Source: Chitinophagaceae bacterium
GTDB taxonomy: Bacteria > Bacteroidota > Bacteroidia > Chitinophagales > Chitinophagaceae
Assembly (NCBI GenBank): GCA_947454155.1
Contig: CANGIT010000003.1
Span: 1-64,000, forward strand
Direction: 5' to 3'
Length of the DNA stretch: 64,000 bases
Shown here one piece after another: positions 15,816 to 25,636 of the stretch. Position 1 is the first letter of the stretch. Each line of letters opens with the position of its first letter. Made by a program: the position numbers and the translations under genes. The notes beneath the pieces were generated by a model. It saw only the letters and a program-made list of their open reading frames with translations. It searched no databases and had not been told where the DNA came from.

Positions 15816-18800
15816 TTAGAATTGGATGGTAACGTTAGCACCGAAGATTCTTGTTGGAGGTGTATTGTTCAAGCCATTTACACCTTGAGCATTTCCGGTT
15901 GTGTTAGAGAACTCAGGATCAGTCCATTGGTTGGTTTTAGGCAACCAAGTCAGCAAGTTTCTACCAGTGATAGCCACTGAAACTCCTTTAACTGAAGTTT
16001 TTGAGAACAAAGTAGAAGGCAAAGTGTACACCAAAGACAATTCTCTGAGTTTAGCAAAAGCTGCGCTACAGATGTAGTTAGATTGTACTGAAGTGTTTCT
16101 AGACTGAGACCAGAAACCGTAACCACCGCTCTGCGTATATACGTTAGTATTTGCAGTATATACACCAGAACCTGGAGTTGTTTCGATTACTGAGTTAGGG
16201 AATACAAATGGCTGACGTCCGTTTTGACCTGATCTGTAAGAAATACCAGAGAAGTCCATGTTAGGTCCGAGGCCATTGTAGATTTGGTTACCGGTTCTGT
16301 AATCACCTACCAAATTCAAAGAGATGTTTTTGTAAGTAACATTGAAAGTGGCACCGAAGATGTCGCTAGGCAATGTTTGTCCGAATTTTTTAGCCACCGG
16401 ATCAATTGAAGGATAACCTGTAGTAGCATCAACAATCACATGACCTTGAGCATCGCGCTTGTAGTCAGTAAGTTTGAATGTGTATGCTGGCATTCCAACA
16501 ATGATAAAGTTTGCATTTCCAATACCCAGTTCATTAACACCGTCAACGATTTTTGTAACAGAGTTAGATTGGTGAGTGTAGTTCAATTTCAAATCAGCAG
16601 AGATATCGCCAATTTTGAACAATGGAGTCAATTTCAAATCCAACTCAACACCTTTGTTGGTAAAGTCAGCTGCATTCAACAAAGCACTTGGGTAACCAGT
16701 TGAAGCTGAGTAAGCAACAGTGATGATTTGGTTTGAGTTTTTCTGTCTGTAGATAGTAGCTTCCAGGTTGATTTTGTTTTTCAAGAAACCAACTTCAACA
16801 CCAGCTTCCAGGTTCTTAACAAACTCTGGTTGGTATGAGCTTTGACGAAGCGTATTGTCTGAAGAGAAACCTAACAATGTTCCGTAAGGGAAATTGAGAG
16901 ATGGAGAGTAAGTATTCTCAAGACTGTAAGCGCCAAGGTTTACGTTACCAGTTTTAGAAGTCGCTGCTCTTACTTTCAGGTAAGACACATATTTGTTGTC
17001 TTTCAAAGATTTGATAGCTTCTGTAAGCACAACTGAAGCACTCACACCTGGATAGAAGAAGCTGATTTTACTGAAATCGTAGTTGTAAGGATTAGCCAAA
17101 CGACTGTCGATATCGTTAGAACCGGTAACTTCAGCGAAAGCCCAGTTTTTGTAACCTACTGAAGCTTTTCCGAAGAATCTTTCCAGTTTGGTTTGTGAAG
17201 ATCCTTCAGAAACACCTGGTTCGCCTTTACGTACACTGATATTGTATACTGAAGGAATACCCAAATTGTCTGAACTGCTTGACATAGATTTTGAGTTGGT
17301 TTCGCGGTAAGATTGACCAATCAAGGCATCTACTTTGAAATCACCGAAAGTCTTTTTGTAGGTAGCGAAAATCTCAGAGTTCAGTCTGCTAGAGAAACTA
17401 GAACCATCAACAAGCGCTGCAGGAATATTAGACTGAGCGGTAGCTTTTCCACTTGCCGTAGCAAAAGCACTGTAGTTGTATGCTCCCTGAGTTGCTTTGT
17501 ATGAACCACCAGAGTAAGTAGCACCTACACGGTAAGTTACATTGATATCTGGAGACAATTTGTAGTTGAACTCCAAGTTTCCGAGTAGGTCATCAGAACG
17601 ACCTTTATCTCTGAAATTGTCTACACACCAGTAAGGATTGTAGTAGTAGTCGTTATAGTAACCATCAGGACTTGACCAATAGTCAGATTTCCAGTTTTTG
17701 AATCTGGTTACAGGAATTTGCATTGGCGTGTTGATCAGGTTCCAGTAAGGAGCATAATCTCTTCCGTTTCCGAAAGAACTACCTGCATTCACATCATATT
17801 TACCGTAAGTGTATTGCATATTGAATGAAGCCTTGAATTTAGGGCTGAATTCTTTGCTGGCACTAAGGTGAGTAGATACCCTTTTGTTTACATCTTTAGG
17901 CATTGTTCCTTTGATGTCAACATTTTGGAAACTCATATAGAAATCGCCAGTAGCGATTGAGAAATCTGTTTGGTTGGTAGCACCTGTGTTCCAGAATTTC
18001 CTTTTCTCATCAGGACGAGCCTCATAAGAAGCGAATTGCTGGATACCGCCAGGACCATCACGACCAATTTGTCTGATAGAACCATCAAACTGATCGCCAT
18101 AACCTTGGTTTTCGATTGGATCATAAACACCATTGTGGTTATCATCTTCTGAAGAACCAGAACCGAATTGAGATTGGAATTTAGGCATGAAAGCAACTTT
18201 CTCTACTTGAAGAGTATGACTCAAAGTGATGAGCGGCTTATTTTTTGAACCTCTTTTTGTAGTGATGATGATAGCACCATTCACACCATCAGGACCATAG
18301 ATAGCAGTAGATGAAGCCGATTTCAAAATCGTAACATCAGCGATATCATTGGGGTTGATAGATGAAATGTAGCTCAATGAAACAGGAACACCATCCAATA
18401 CCAACATTGGCTGGTTGTTACCAGTCAATGAACGGATACCACGGAGTGTGATACGTGTGTCAGCGAATACACCATTGTTTACAGTTTGGATGTTCAAACC
18501 GGATACTTTACCTGTCAAACCATTCTGCAGGTTAATTACTTTGGCTTGAGTCAACTCGGCAGCTTTAACTTTAGCTGTAGAGTAACCCAATTCCTTGGCT
18601 TGTCTTTGAACACCAAGACCGGTTACAACAACCTCAGTCATCATCTGTTGGTTTCTCACCATGTTGGCAACAACAAAATTACCAGAAGGAGTAACAGTAA
18701 GGTCATCATAACCAACAGCAGTTACTGTCAGTTTTGTGCTTCCGTCTTTCACTCTGATAGAAAAGTTACCACTAGCATCAGACTGAACAGAGTTTTTTGT

Positions 18801-18938
18801 ACCTGTTTCAGTAACTGTTGCAAATTTCACGGGATCCCCAGGGATGTCCCTCACCTGTCCGGTAATAACCCGAGACTGTGCAGTCGCCAGTATACCACTG
18901 AGCATCAACACTGCAAAAAATGTTAAAAATCTTCTCAT
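15816..18938 (-). CDS. SusC/RagA-type TonB-linked outer membrane transporter
   Basis: A 1040-residue TonB-dependent barrel. In order: signal peptide (to about residue 20), a carboxypeptidase-regulatory-like domain (VITGQVRDIPGDPVKFATV), a TonB-box-like TEVVVTGLG, the SusC plug with LTGKVSGLNIQ, ITLRGIRSLTGNNQPMLVLD and SSTAIYGPDGVNGAIIITT, then a 22-strand type barrel ending in Phe (FGANVTIQF), the usual outer membrane insertion signal. First gene of susC-susD-DUF1735. No anti-sigma, sigma or hybrid regulator gene adjoins. Confidence 0.95.
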   Translation of the reverse strand: MRRFLTFFAVLMLSGILATAQSRVITGQVRDIPGDPVKFATVTETGTKNSVQSDASGNFSIRVKDGSTKLTVTAVGYDDLTVTPSGNFVVANMVRNQQMMTEVVVTGLGVQRQAKELGYSTAKVKAAELTQAKVINLQNGLTGKVSGLNIQTVNNGVFADTRITLRGIRSLTGNNQPMLVLDGVPVSLSYISSINPNDIADVTILKSASSTAIYGPDGVNGAIIITTKRGSKNKPLITLSHTLQVEKVAFMPKFQSQFGSGSSEDDNHNGVYDPIENQGYGDQFDGSIRQIGRDGPGGIQQFASYEARPDEKRKFWNTGATNQTDFSIATGDFYMSFQNVDIKGTMPKDVNKRVSTHLSASKEFSPKFKASFNMQYTYGKYDVNAGSSFGNGRDYAPYWNLINTPMQIPVTRFKNWKSDYWSSPDGYYNDYYYNPYWCVDNFRDKGRSDDLLGNLEFNYKLSPDINVTYRVGATYSGGSYKATQGAYNYSAFATASGKATAQSNIPAALVDGSSFSSRLNSEIFATYKKTFGDFKVDALIGQSYRETNSKSMSSSSDNLGIPSVYNISVRKGEPGVSEGSSQTKLERFFGKASVGYKNWAFAEVTGSNDIDSRLANPYNYDFSKISFFYPGVSASVVLTEAIKSLKDNKYVSYLKVRAATSKTGNVNLGAYSLENTYSPSLNFPYGTLLGFSSDNTLRQSSYQPEFVKNLEAGVEVGFLKNKINLEATIYRQKNSNQIITVAYSASTGYPSALLNAADFTNKGVELDLKLTPLFKIGDISADLKLNYTHQSNSVTKIVDGVNELGIGNANFIIVGMPAYTFKLTDYKRDAQGHVIVDATTGYPSIDPVAKKFGQTLPSDIFGATFNVTYKNISLNLVGDYRTGNQIYNGLGPNMDFSGISYRSGQNGRQPFVFPNSVIETTPGSGVYTANTNVYTQSGGYGFWSQSRNTSVQSNYICSAAFAKLRELSLVYTLPSTLFSKTSVKGVSVAITGRNLLTWLPKTNQWTDPEFSNTTGNAQGVNGLNNTPPTRIFGANVTIQF

Positions 18939-19079
18939 GTGCGGTTTATTATTAGTTTAATAATTTGTAAAAATAAGGATATTTTGATAACGACAAAAAA
19001 ATGTTAATTGTCGGACCAAAATTTCTTATTTACCCTTCTGAGACAATTGTTTAATCAATTCCGTTGCATGCATTAGCTT

Positions 19080-21122
19080 TTAATACTGCCACTTTACGCT
19101 TAAAGCGATTTCTGTCTTATTATTTCCGGGAGTTAAATCATAGCCAGAGCCCCATGATTTTTTCTCAAAAAAATTCCAAAACGTGCCCCTGAATCCAATG
19201 GCAATGTCTTTTTTTAGTATAAATGAGGAAGTTAAACACACTCTGAGTCCTTTATCATACAGGCTAATTGGCAAAAATGTGCCACTCATGTCATATTCAT
19301 TGAGGTCAACCTTACTGAAGTAGGAATCTGTATGGAAATAAATGACACTGGCTCTCCATTTCAATTGATTTTTTATCAGCTTCCCTGATATTGTGTTCGA
19401 AATGGCAAATCCATAATCATCATTGGTAGTACGATTCACAGAAAAATTTGAATTCCAATCCATTTTACTGGTTAAAAAGGTTGAAAGACCGGCTTTTACA
19501 GCGTATTCAACGTGCAAATAATTAATGGTATGCTGTGCGCCTTCAAGATTGTCGAAATACTTCCGATATACAAAAGAAAATAACCCTTGCTTATTTTTGG
19601 CCGGCGTCCATAACCATTGCAATCTGTACTCAACGCCATTTTTTGCAGAAACGTCGCCATAATTGAGCCAAGGACTGCGAAAACACATCAGTTTTAAGGC
19701 GAAATTATTATGGATATTGGCCTGAAAATTCAACAAAGCAAAAGCACTTTTTTCGTTATTTACTGTACTGCTATGCGTCAGCGTACTGGCATAAAAGGCA
19801 TGAAAAGCTGTTGGAATATGGTTCACCACAAAAGCCAAATCCAGCCTGCGTGACAAGCTGGCCTGAAGTCCATTTACCGTAGCCAGACTTTGTTTTTCCG
19901 CAATAGCGGTTTCTCCAAAAAAATGCAATTCATTGATCACTCGATCGTAAAACACCGAAAAGTTATTTAAATGATCCGCACTAAATTCAAATCGCTGGTA
20001 AATTTTATCTCCTAATTGAAATGGTTTCGACCAATGATAATGCAATGCGTTGAAACCCAGTTTGAAATTTCTTTGATGCAGCAACAATTGTATACCCAAC
20101 AACTGCTCTGTCAATTGTTTTCTTGCATTCAATTCCGCTTCTGTGCGATGTAACCCTGATGATACTACCGAAGTCACCAACTCATTATTTCCAATGGTAT
20201 CCTTAACCATAAGCGCATCAAGTTTTTTTTGAGAAAACCATCCTGAAAATTCAACAGCGCCCTTCACGCAAGTGAACGCCATACCGCGATGATAATTAAA
20301 TTCTCCAAAACCCCGATAGGCTTTAACGACCTGGGCATATCTTGACACATCTGCAACAAGCATTGGATTTTTTTGTGCGAAGGTTTGCCATTGAATCAAT
20401 CCATTTCCTAAGCTCAACACATAATTACCCAAAATCAGTTTTTTCAGCCACCCTTCTGATGCATATTGCACATGGAATACAAGATGATCAACCCTTGGCT
20501 TGTCGTTTCGCCGAAACATCGATTCGCCCGGATCTTTTTCCATGGCCATACCAACACTTACTTTAGGTTGAAAAAAATGACTCAGTCTTAATTGCACCCT
20601 TGCCGGCGAGCCCTTGTAGACACTGCCATTATTAGCTGAATCAATCTGATAGCCGATACTTTTTTGCAGCACTATTGATGTACGAATTAAAATTGTATTC
20701 TTTTGAGCAGCTGCAAGATTTAAACCATCAACAGAAGCTTTGCTGATGTCTCCTGCGTAAAAATAATCACCAGCTTTTCTGATCATTTCAGGCGTCCAAA
20801 ACGGCACAGCTTGCAACTCCTCCAATTCTTTAACCAGGCCATAATCCGATTTGTATTTTATCAATGAGGAGACTTGTATCGGGGAAAATATTCTCAGCTG
20901 CATCAACAATGTCTCTGTAGCCTTGTTGATATCAATTTTGTTTTTGCTGAGCGATGCTTTGATAAGATGCAATTCATCACTTGACTCATCAAGTTGCAGC
21001 ACCGTTTCATCATCCAATTCCTGTAGTGTCTGTTCGTTGGTCAACTGCATAGAATCCGTCAATTGCTGAGAAAATATATTTTCAGCATTGATTAGTAGAA
21101 AGAAAATCAACATCCATCTCAT
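19080..21122 (-). CDS. Helix-hairpin-helix plus outer-membrane-type protein (ComEA-like N-terminus)
   Basis: A 680-residue exported protein (signal peptide MRWMLIFFLLINAENIFS). Residues about 62-125 carry a ComEA-like tandem helix-hairpin-helix region (KIDINKATETLLMQL, then DYGLVKELEELQAVPFWTPE), but the hairpins read RIFSPIQ and PFWTPEM instead of the usual PGIG turns. From about 140 to the end it is strand-rich with many aromatic residues and ends LSVKWQY, consistent with a large outer membrane barrel. This architecture recurs in Bacteroidetes; the role is unknown, and a link to DNA uptake is only suggested by the N-terminus. It follows the 269-residue gene by 32 bases. Confidence 0.75.
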   Translation of the reverse strand: MRWMLIFFLLINAENIFSQQLTDSMQLTNEQTLQELDDETVLQLDESSDELHLIKASLSKNKIDINKATETLLMQLRIFSPIQVSSLIKYKSDYGLVKELEELQAVPFWTPEMIRKAGDYFYAGDISKASVDGLNLAAAQKNTILIRTSIVLQKSIGYQIDSANNGSVYKGSPARVQLRLSHFFQPKVSVGMAMEKDPGESMFRRNDKPRVDHLVFHVQYASEGWLKKLILGNYVLSLGNGLIQWQTFAQKNPMLVADVSRYAQVVKAYRGFGEFNYHRGMAFTCVKGAVEFSGWFSQKKLDALMVKDTIGNNELVTSVVSSGLHRTEAELNARKQLTEQLLGIQLLLHQRNFKLGFNALHYHWSKPFQLGDKIYQRFEFSADHLNNFSVFYDRVINELHFFGETAIAEKQSLATVNGLQASLSRRLDLAFVVNHIPTAFHAFYASTLTHSSTVNNEKSAFALLNFQANIHNNFALKLMCFRSPWLNYGDVSAKNGVEYRLQWLWTPAKNKQGLFSFVYRKYFDNLEGAQHTINYLHVEYAVKAGLSTFLTSKMDWNSNFSVNRTTNDDYGFAISNTISGKLIKNQLKWRASVIYFHTDSYFSKVDLNEYDMSGTFLPISLYDKGLRVCLTSSFILKKDIAIGFRGTFWNFFEKKSWGSGYDLTPGNNKTEIALSVKWQY

Positions 21123-21154
21123 CCTATTTTTTTAAGCCATTATAAAATCTTTTA

Positions 21155-21964
21155 TCAAAAAGTCTGGTTAGATAATATTGTACCCGGCGAAAAGCCAAGC
21201 ATCGGGTGGTATTGCACTTGAAAAATGATGGCCGTTTTTTTATGCTTTAAGCCAATGGACAAATGCAATTGATGAGAAGCGCTTTCATACGCACCGGATA
21301 ATTTAAATACATCGGAAAGGCGATAGCTGATAGCCAAACAGAATGCCGGTGGAGCTGACCTCACTTTGTAAGCATCTATAATTAAATCGGTTTCTTTAGA
21401 TAAAGAGTAACAAACACCCATTTTAATCCTACCTGGATTATTGTTAATTTTTTCCTGCATAAAAGTTGACACCAAATCATCGATACTGAATCCAACTTTA
21501 CATACGGAAGTAAACCGCAACTGACCACCTAAAGAAGCTGCTATTTGATGTTTTGATTTTGCAACACCACATCTGTAATTCCTGCCATGAAAAGCGACAC
21601 CAAAAGTCGCGTCTGCCGAAAGCTTTTTTGAAGCCCAAAGATTAAATTCATTACTCGAAAATGTTTCCATACCATAATGCGACATCCACAACCCTGCTTT
21701 CAGCTGATCACTTAAATAATCTCCTGCTAAAACAACCTGCGTCAACTCTTTCATCAAAAAAGCATTAACAACCATCGCTCCCCAATACATTCCTTTCTTC
21801 TGCGTTACAACCGCTGAGTTTCCTATGGCATCAAATGGGGAATGAGTTTGATCGTTTTGAGCTGTAGAAAAAAAGAAATTATCTGTTTTTTCCGCCGTGT
21901 GAGACTGCGCCAACACAGAACAGAATCGGACAATAAGAACAAGACTACACAGAATGAATTTCAT
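21155..21964 (-). CDS. Hypothetical outer membrane protein
   Basis: A 269-residue protein. The ATG at 21962-21964 (MKFILCSLVLIVRFCSVLAQ) gives a clean signal peptide; the frame also allows a TTG two codons earlier. The mature part is a series of amphipathic strands (GLWMSHYGMETFSSNEFNLW, QIAASLGGQLRF, SIGLKHKKTAIIFQVQYHP), resembling small barrels such as PorQ/PorV-type proteins, with no firm family match. It precedes the helix-hairpin-helix barrel gene and probably shares its transcript. Divergent from folD. Confidence 0.65.
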   Translation of the reverse strand: MKFILCSLVLIVRFCSVLAQSHTAEKTDNFFFSTAQNDQTHSPFDAIGNSAVVTQKKGMYWGAMVVNAFLMKELTQVVLAGDYLSDQLKAGLWMSHYGMETFSSNEFNLWASKKLSADATFGVAFHGRNYRCGVAKSKHQIAASLGGQLRFTSVCKVGFSIDDLVSTFMQEKINNNPGRIKMGVCYSLSKETDLIIDAYKVRSAPPAFCLAISYRLSDVFKLSGAYESASHQLHLSIGLKHKKTAIIFQVQYHPMLGFSPGTILSNQTF

Positions 21965-22092
21965 TTTCAAGGGCGGGTAATTTGATGCAAATTATTCAGG
22001 TATGGCAACCTTTCCATGGGAAAAACAACTCGATTCAACCGTTTTTTATCCAGCAGGAGAAAAACAAAACAATCAGGTTATAAGGACTTACT

Positions 22093-22100
22093 TATTTTTG
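22093..22100 (+). promoter_or_regulatory. -7 promoter element (TATTTTTG) 3 bases before folD ATG
   Basis: Exact TAnnTTTG match ending at 22100; the folD ATG is at 22104. With a transcription start normally a few bases after this element, the mRNA would begin at or next to the start codon, that is, leaderless. Confidence 0.6.
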
Positions 22101-22103
22101 CGC

Positions 22104-22976
22104 ATGCAAATACTCGACGGAAAAATTGTATCGCAGGCAGTCAAGGATGAATTGAAAATAAAAGTAGCTCAATTGACAGCCGAAGGGAAAAGGCCACCGC
22201 ATCTTGTTGCCGTTTTACTGGGTAACAACGGCGCCAGCGAAACCTATGTGGCAAGCAAAATAAAAAATTGTGAAGAAATCGGATTCAAAAGCACGTTGAT
22301 CAGAATGAGTGCCGACGTTTCTGAAAAAGAATTAACTGAGATTGTTCAGCAGCTCAATCAAGACGATGGCATAGATGGCATTCTTGTACAGCTGCCCTTG
22401 CCGGAACATATCAGCGAAGAACGAATCATCAACCTCATCAATCCCAGCAAAGACGTAGACGGATTCAGTCCCTATAATACAGGCAAAATGGCATTGGGCA
22501 TGCCAAGCTTTATTCCTGCAACACCATACGGCATCTTGCTGATGCTGGAACATTATCAATTGAATACAGAAGGCAAGAAAGTGGTGGTGATTGGAAGAAG
22601 TAATATCGTTGGCAGACCCATCAGCATTCTACTGAGTCAGGCGCCCTACAACGCCACTGTAACGGTTTGCCATAGCCGAACACAAAACATGCATGAAATC
22701 TGCAAAGAAGCCGACCTATTGATTGCCGCTTTGGGCAAACCCGGTTTTGTAACCGCAGACATGGTGAAGGAAAACGCCGTGGTGGTTGACGTTGGTATCA
22801 CCAGGGTTGCAGACAGCACTAAAAAATCTGGATTCGCCATCAAAGGAGATGTAGATTTTGAATCAACCGCACCAAAATGCAGCTATATCACACCTGTGCC
22901 AGGAGGCGTAGGATTGATGACTATTGCCGCTTTGCTGAGAAACACCTTCAACGCCTACTTGCAAAATAACGCATGA
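22104..22976 (+). CDS. folD: Methylenetetrahydrofolate dehydrogenase / cyclohydrolase
   Basis: A 290-residue bifunctional enzyme interconverting 5,10-methylene-THF, methenyl-THF and 10-formyl-THF. Motifs: ASETYVASKIKNCEEIGF with the catalytic Tyr and Lys, GILVQLPLPEHI, SKDVDGFSPYN, the Rossmann segment VVIGRSNIVGRPIS, and TPVPGGVGLMTIAALL. The frame is open upstream of the chosen start, but FolD homology starts at MQILDGKIVSQAVK (22104) and the promoter element lies directly before it. The stop overlaps the queE start (ATGA). Confidence 0.95.
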   Translation: MQILDGKIVSQAVKDELKIKVAQLTAEGKRPPHLVAVLLGNNGASETYVASKIKNCEEIGFKSTLIRMSADVSEKELTEIVQQLNQDDGIDGILVQLPLPEHISEERIINLINPSKDVDGFSPYNTGKMALGMPSFIPATPYGILLMLEHYQLNTEGKKVVVIGRSNIVGRPISILLSQAPYNATVTVCHSRTQNMHEICKEADLLIAALGKPGFVTADMVKENAVVVDVGITRVADSTKKSGFAIKGDVDFESTAPKCSYITPVPGGVGLMTIAALLRNTFNAYLQNNA

Positions 22977-23602
22977 ATTCAATTACAAAAAATACAGACA
23001 GTGTAATGCTTCCCGTTATGGAGCATTTTTACACCATCCAGGGTGAAGGTCTCCACCAGGGAAGAGCGGCGTATTTCATTCGTCTCGGCGGTTGCGATGT
23101 GGGTTGCGTATGGTGTGATGTGAAGGAAAGCTGGGATGCTGCAGCACACCCAATGATGAGCATTGAAGACATTGTTGAAAAAGTCTCCCATTCAACACCA
23201 AACGGATTGGTTGTCATCACCGGTGGAGAACCTTTGATGCATCCACTCGACTCACTCACAACGCTTCTTCAGCATAAAGGATATGAAACCAGCATAGAGA
23301 CTTCCGGCAGCCATCCACTTTCCGGCTTTTGGAATCATATATGCATCTCCCCTAAAAAATTCAAAGCACCTTTGAAGGAAGTCCTTGCCGCTGCCAACGA
23401 GCTGAAAATTGTGATTTACAACAAATCTGATTTCGAATGGGCAGAACAACATGCGGTTTTGGTGGGCCAACAATGTAAACTTTACCTTCAGCCCGAATGG
23501 AGCAAAAAGGAAAATATGCTGCCAATGATGGTAGAATACATCAAGGCGAATCCTCAATGGGAACTTTCCTTACAAATTCACAAATACATTGATGTGCCTT
23601 AA
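22973..23602 (+). CDS. queE: 7-carboxy-7-deazaguanine synthase
   Basis: A 209-residue radical SAM enzyme of queuosine/7-deazapurine synthesis: 6-carboxytetrahydropterin to CDG. The cluster motif is C41-x3-C45-x2-C48 in GGCDVGCVWCDVKESW, preceded by the family hallmark FYTIQGEGLHQGR and followed by VVITGGEPLMHPL. The C-terminus has LYLQPEWSKKE. Translationally coupled to folD by a 4-base overlap. No queC, queD or queF is in the window. Confidence 0.93.
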   Translation: MNSITKNTDSVMLPVMEHFYTIQGEGLHQGRAAYFIRLGGCDVGCVWCDVKESWDAAAHPMMSIEDIVEKVSHSTPNGLVVITGGEPLMHPLDSLTTLLQHKGYETSIETSGSHPLSGFWNHICISPKKFKAPLKEVLAAANELKIVIYNKSDFEWAEQHAVLVGQQCKLYLQPEWSKKENMLPMMVEYIKANPQWELSLQIHKYIDVP

Positions 23603-23662
23603 TTTGCGAGGAGATCATTTAACAAGCTGACAATTCCTGTTAAGTCACAATCCGCTATCTTC

Positions 23663-25609
23663 ATGAACGTAAAATTCAATAACGCCTTGAAGCCGATACA
23701 TCATCTACTAATTCTTTTATTACTATTACCGATAGCATCATCGGTAAATGCGCAATGGTATAACCCTGATAAAGTCAATAAAAAAGCCAGAGCTGTATAT
23801 GAAAGTGCGTACGATTTGGCGATGCAAGGCGACTACAACAAATCCATTGAGAAAATTGACGAAGCCATAAAAGCAGAGCCGAAGTTTATTGAAGCTTACC
23901 TATCACGAGCAGGCATACGTGCCGAACTGAAGCAATACCAACTTTCCGTCAATGATTTTGAACAGGCATTTTCACTGGACAGCATTTTCTCCGAGACCTA
24001 TCTCCTCCCCTACTCCATCTCGTTGGCATCCATCGGCTCTTTTGAAAAAGCTCTGTATGCCGTCAACCGCTTTTTAACCATCAGCAGTTTGAACAAACAA
24101 AGTATCAGCGCAGGCGAATACAGGAAAAGCGAGTATGAATTTGCCGTAAAATATGCAAAAGAACACCCCGACAGCAGTTATCATTTTTCCCCTTTGAATT
24201 TAGGTCCAGGTATTAATACCATCAATCATGAATACTTTCCTTCCTTAACTATTGATGGCAAAAAAATGATTATTACACGCAGGGTGAATAACGACGAGGA
24301 TTTTTATGTAAGTGAATGGAAAAACGGCTACTGGGATACAGCTCATCCGGTGAAAGGAAAATTGAACACCAATTTGAATGAAGGTGCACAAACGATTTCT
24401 CAAGATGGAAGATGGCTGATTTTTACCGGCTGCAATTATCCTGAAGGATTGGGCAGTTGTGACTTGTATATTTCCTACCTGAAAAAAAATGGAGAATGGA
24501 CCGAGGCTGAAAACATGGGCGCCGTCATCAATTCCGAACAATGGGAATCTACGCCTTCGTTGTCTCCTGATAAAAAAGACCTTTACTTCACCAGCAACCG
24601 CGCTGGCGGATATGGCGGCAAAGATATTTGGGTGAGTCATCGCGGCAGCGACGGCAAATGGTCGACGCCTGAAAATCTGGGAGCAAAAATCAACACCTAT
24701 GGCGATGAAACCTGCCCATTCATTCATGCAGATAATATTACATTGTATTTCAACAGCGATGGGCATATGGGCTATGGCATGTCGGATCTTTTCCTTACCA
24801 GAAAAAATGAGGAGGGCAAATGGATTCTGCCAGTCAATCTCGGCTATCCCATCAATACCACCGACGACGAAGGGTCTTTGATTGTATCATCGGACGGGAA
24901 AACAGCTTATTTCGCCAGTGACAAAGGAAGCGCCGAAAATAAAATCGACATCTATTCATTTCAATTGCGAAACGACATCAGCGCAAACCGAACCTTATGG
25001 ATCAACGGGCATGTGACTGATGCCAAAAGCAAAGCAGGGTTGCCTTCCAACATCATCCTAGCGGAGACCACTCAACGAAATAAAAAAACAACCGTGCAAA
25101 CGGATGAAGACGGCAATTTTCTTATCACTCTTCCCGTTGGCAAGGATTATTCTCTTGAAGTGAACAGAAAAGGCTACCTGTTTTATTCCGACCATTTCAC
25201 CATTGACAAAAATCCGTCAGACAGCTTCTTCGATCTGCAAGTTCCGCTGCAAGCGATTGCGCCTGGCGCTGCCATCGTTTTAAAAAACATTTTTTTTGAC
25301 AGCAAAAGTGCCACATTGAAAAATGAATCCGAAGAGGAATTGAATCTTCTTGCTGGACTACTGAAAGAAAATCCTTCCTTAATCATACAGATATCCGGAC
25401 ACACGGATAACGTAGGCAAAAAAGAAGACAACCAACTGTTGAGTTTGAACCGAGCCAAAGCGGTGGTTAGCTACTTAACAGCCAAAGACATAGAGCCCAA
25501 AAGGCTGATAGCAAAAGGATTTGGCGACACCCGTCCGATTGCTGAAAATGAAACAGAAAAGGGGAAAAGCCTCAACAGAAGAACGGAAATTAACGTTGTT
25601 TCCAACTGA
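23663..25609 (+). CDS. TPR / PD40 propeller / OmpA-family protein (PorE-like)
   Basis: A 648-residue exported protein. Order of parts: signal peptide ending near SSVNAQ (residue 30), TPR units about 38-140 (YDLAMQGDYNKSIEKIDEAI), a beta-propeller of PD40/WD40-like repeats about 190-440 (GRWLIFTGC, KKDLYFTSNRAGGYGGKDIW, GKTAYFASDKG), a carboxypeptidase-regulatory-like domain about 445-520, and an OmpA peptidoglycan-binding domain from about 535 (QISGHTDNVG, then KSLNRRTEINVV). This is the architecture of PorE, the T9SS component that ties the apparatus to peptidoglycan. Bacteroidetes have several paralogues of this design, so PorE itself is not proven. No lipobox. Confidence 0.8.
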   Translation: MNVKFNNALKPIHHLLILLLLLPIASSVNAQWYNPDKVNKKARAVYESAYDLAMQGDYNKSIEKIDEAIKAEPKFIEAYLSRAGIRAELKQYQLSVNDFEQAFSLDSIFSETYLLPYSISLASIGSFEKALYAVNRFLTISSLNKQSISAGEYRKSEYEFAVKYAKEHPDSSYHFSPLNLGPGINTINHEYFPSLTIDGKKMIITRRVNNDEDFYVSEWKNGYWDTAHPVKGKLNTNLNEGAQTISQDGRWLIFTGCNYPEGLGSCDLYISYLKKNGEWTEAENMGAVINSEQWESTPSLSPDKKDLYFTSNRAGGYGGKDIWVSHRGSDGKWSTPENLGAKINTYGDETCPFIHADNITLYFNSDGHMGYGMSDLFLTRKNEEGKWILPVNLGYPINTTDDEGSLIVSSDGKTAYFASDKGSAENKIDIYSFQLRNDISANRTLWINGHVTDAKSKAGLPSNIILAETTQRNKKTTVQTDEDGNFLITLPVGKDYSLEVNRKGYLFYSDHFTIDKNPSDSFFDLQVPLQAIAPGAAIVLKNIFFDSKSATLKNESEEELNLLAGLLKENPSLIIQISGHTDNVGKKEDNQLLSLNRAKAVVSYLTAKDIEPKRLIAKGFGDTRPIAENETEKGKSLNRRTEINVVSN

Positions 25610-25636
25610 CAATCGTCCTAACATTGCTGCGGCAAT

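Noticed and set aside
18939-19079. Riboswitch or sRNA in the gap before susC
   Set aside because: I see only A+T-rich sequence with a one-mismatch -7 element (TATTTTTA on the minus strand) and no conserved stem structure.
21123-21154. A split or frameshift joining the two envelope genes
   Set aside because: The downstream gene has its own start and signal peptide, and the upstream one ends in a normal strand-like tail, so they are two separate exported proteins.
22002-22976. A longer folD with 34 extra N-terminal residues
   Set aside because: FolD proteins start at the MQILDGK-type segment, and the promoter element sits inside the proposed extension.
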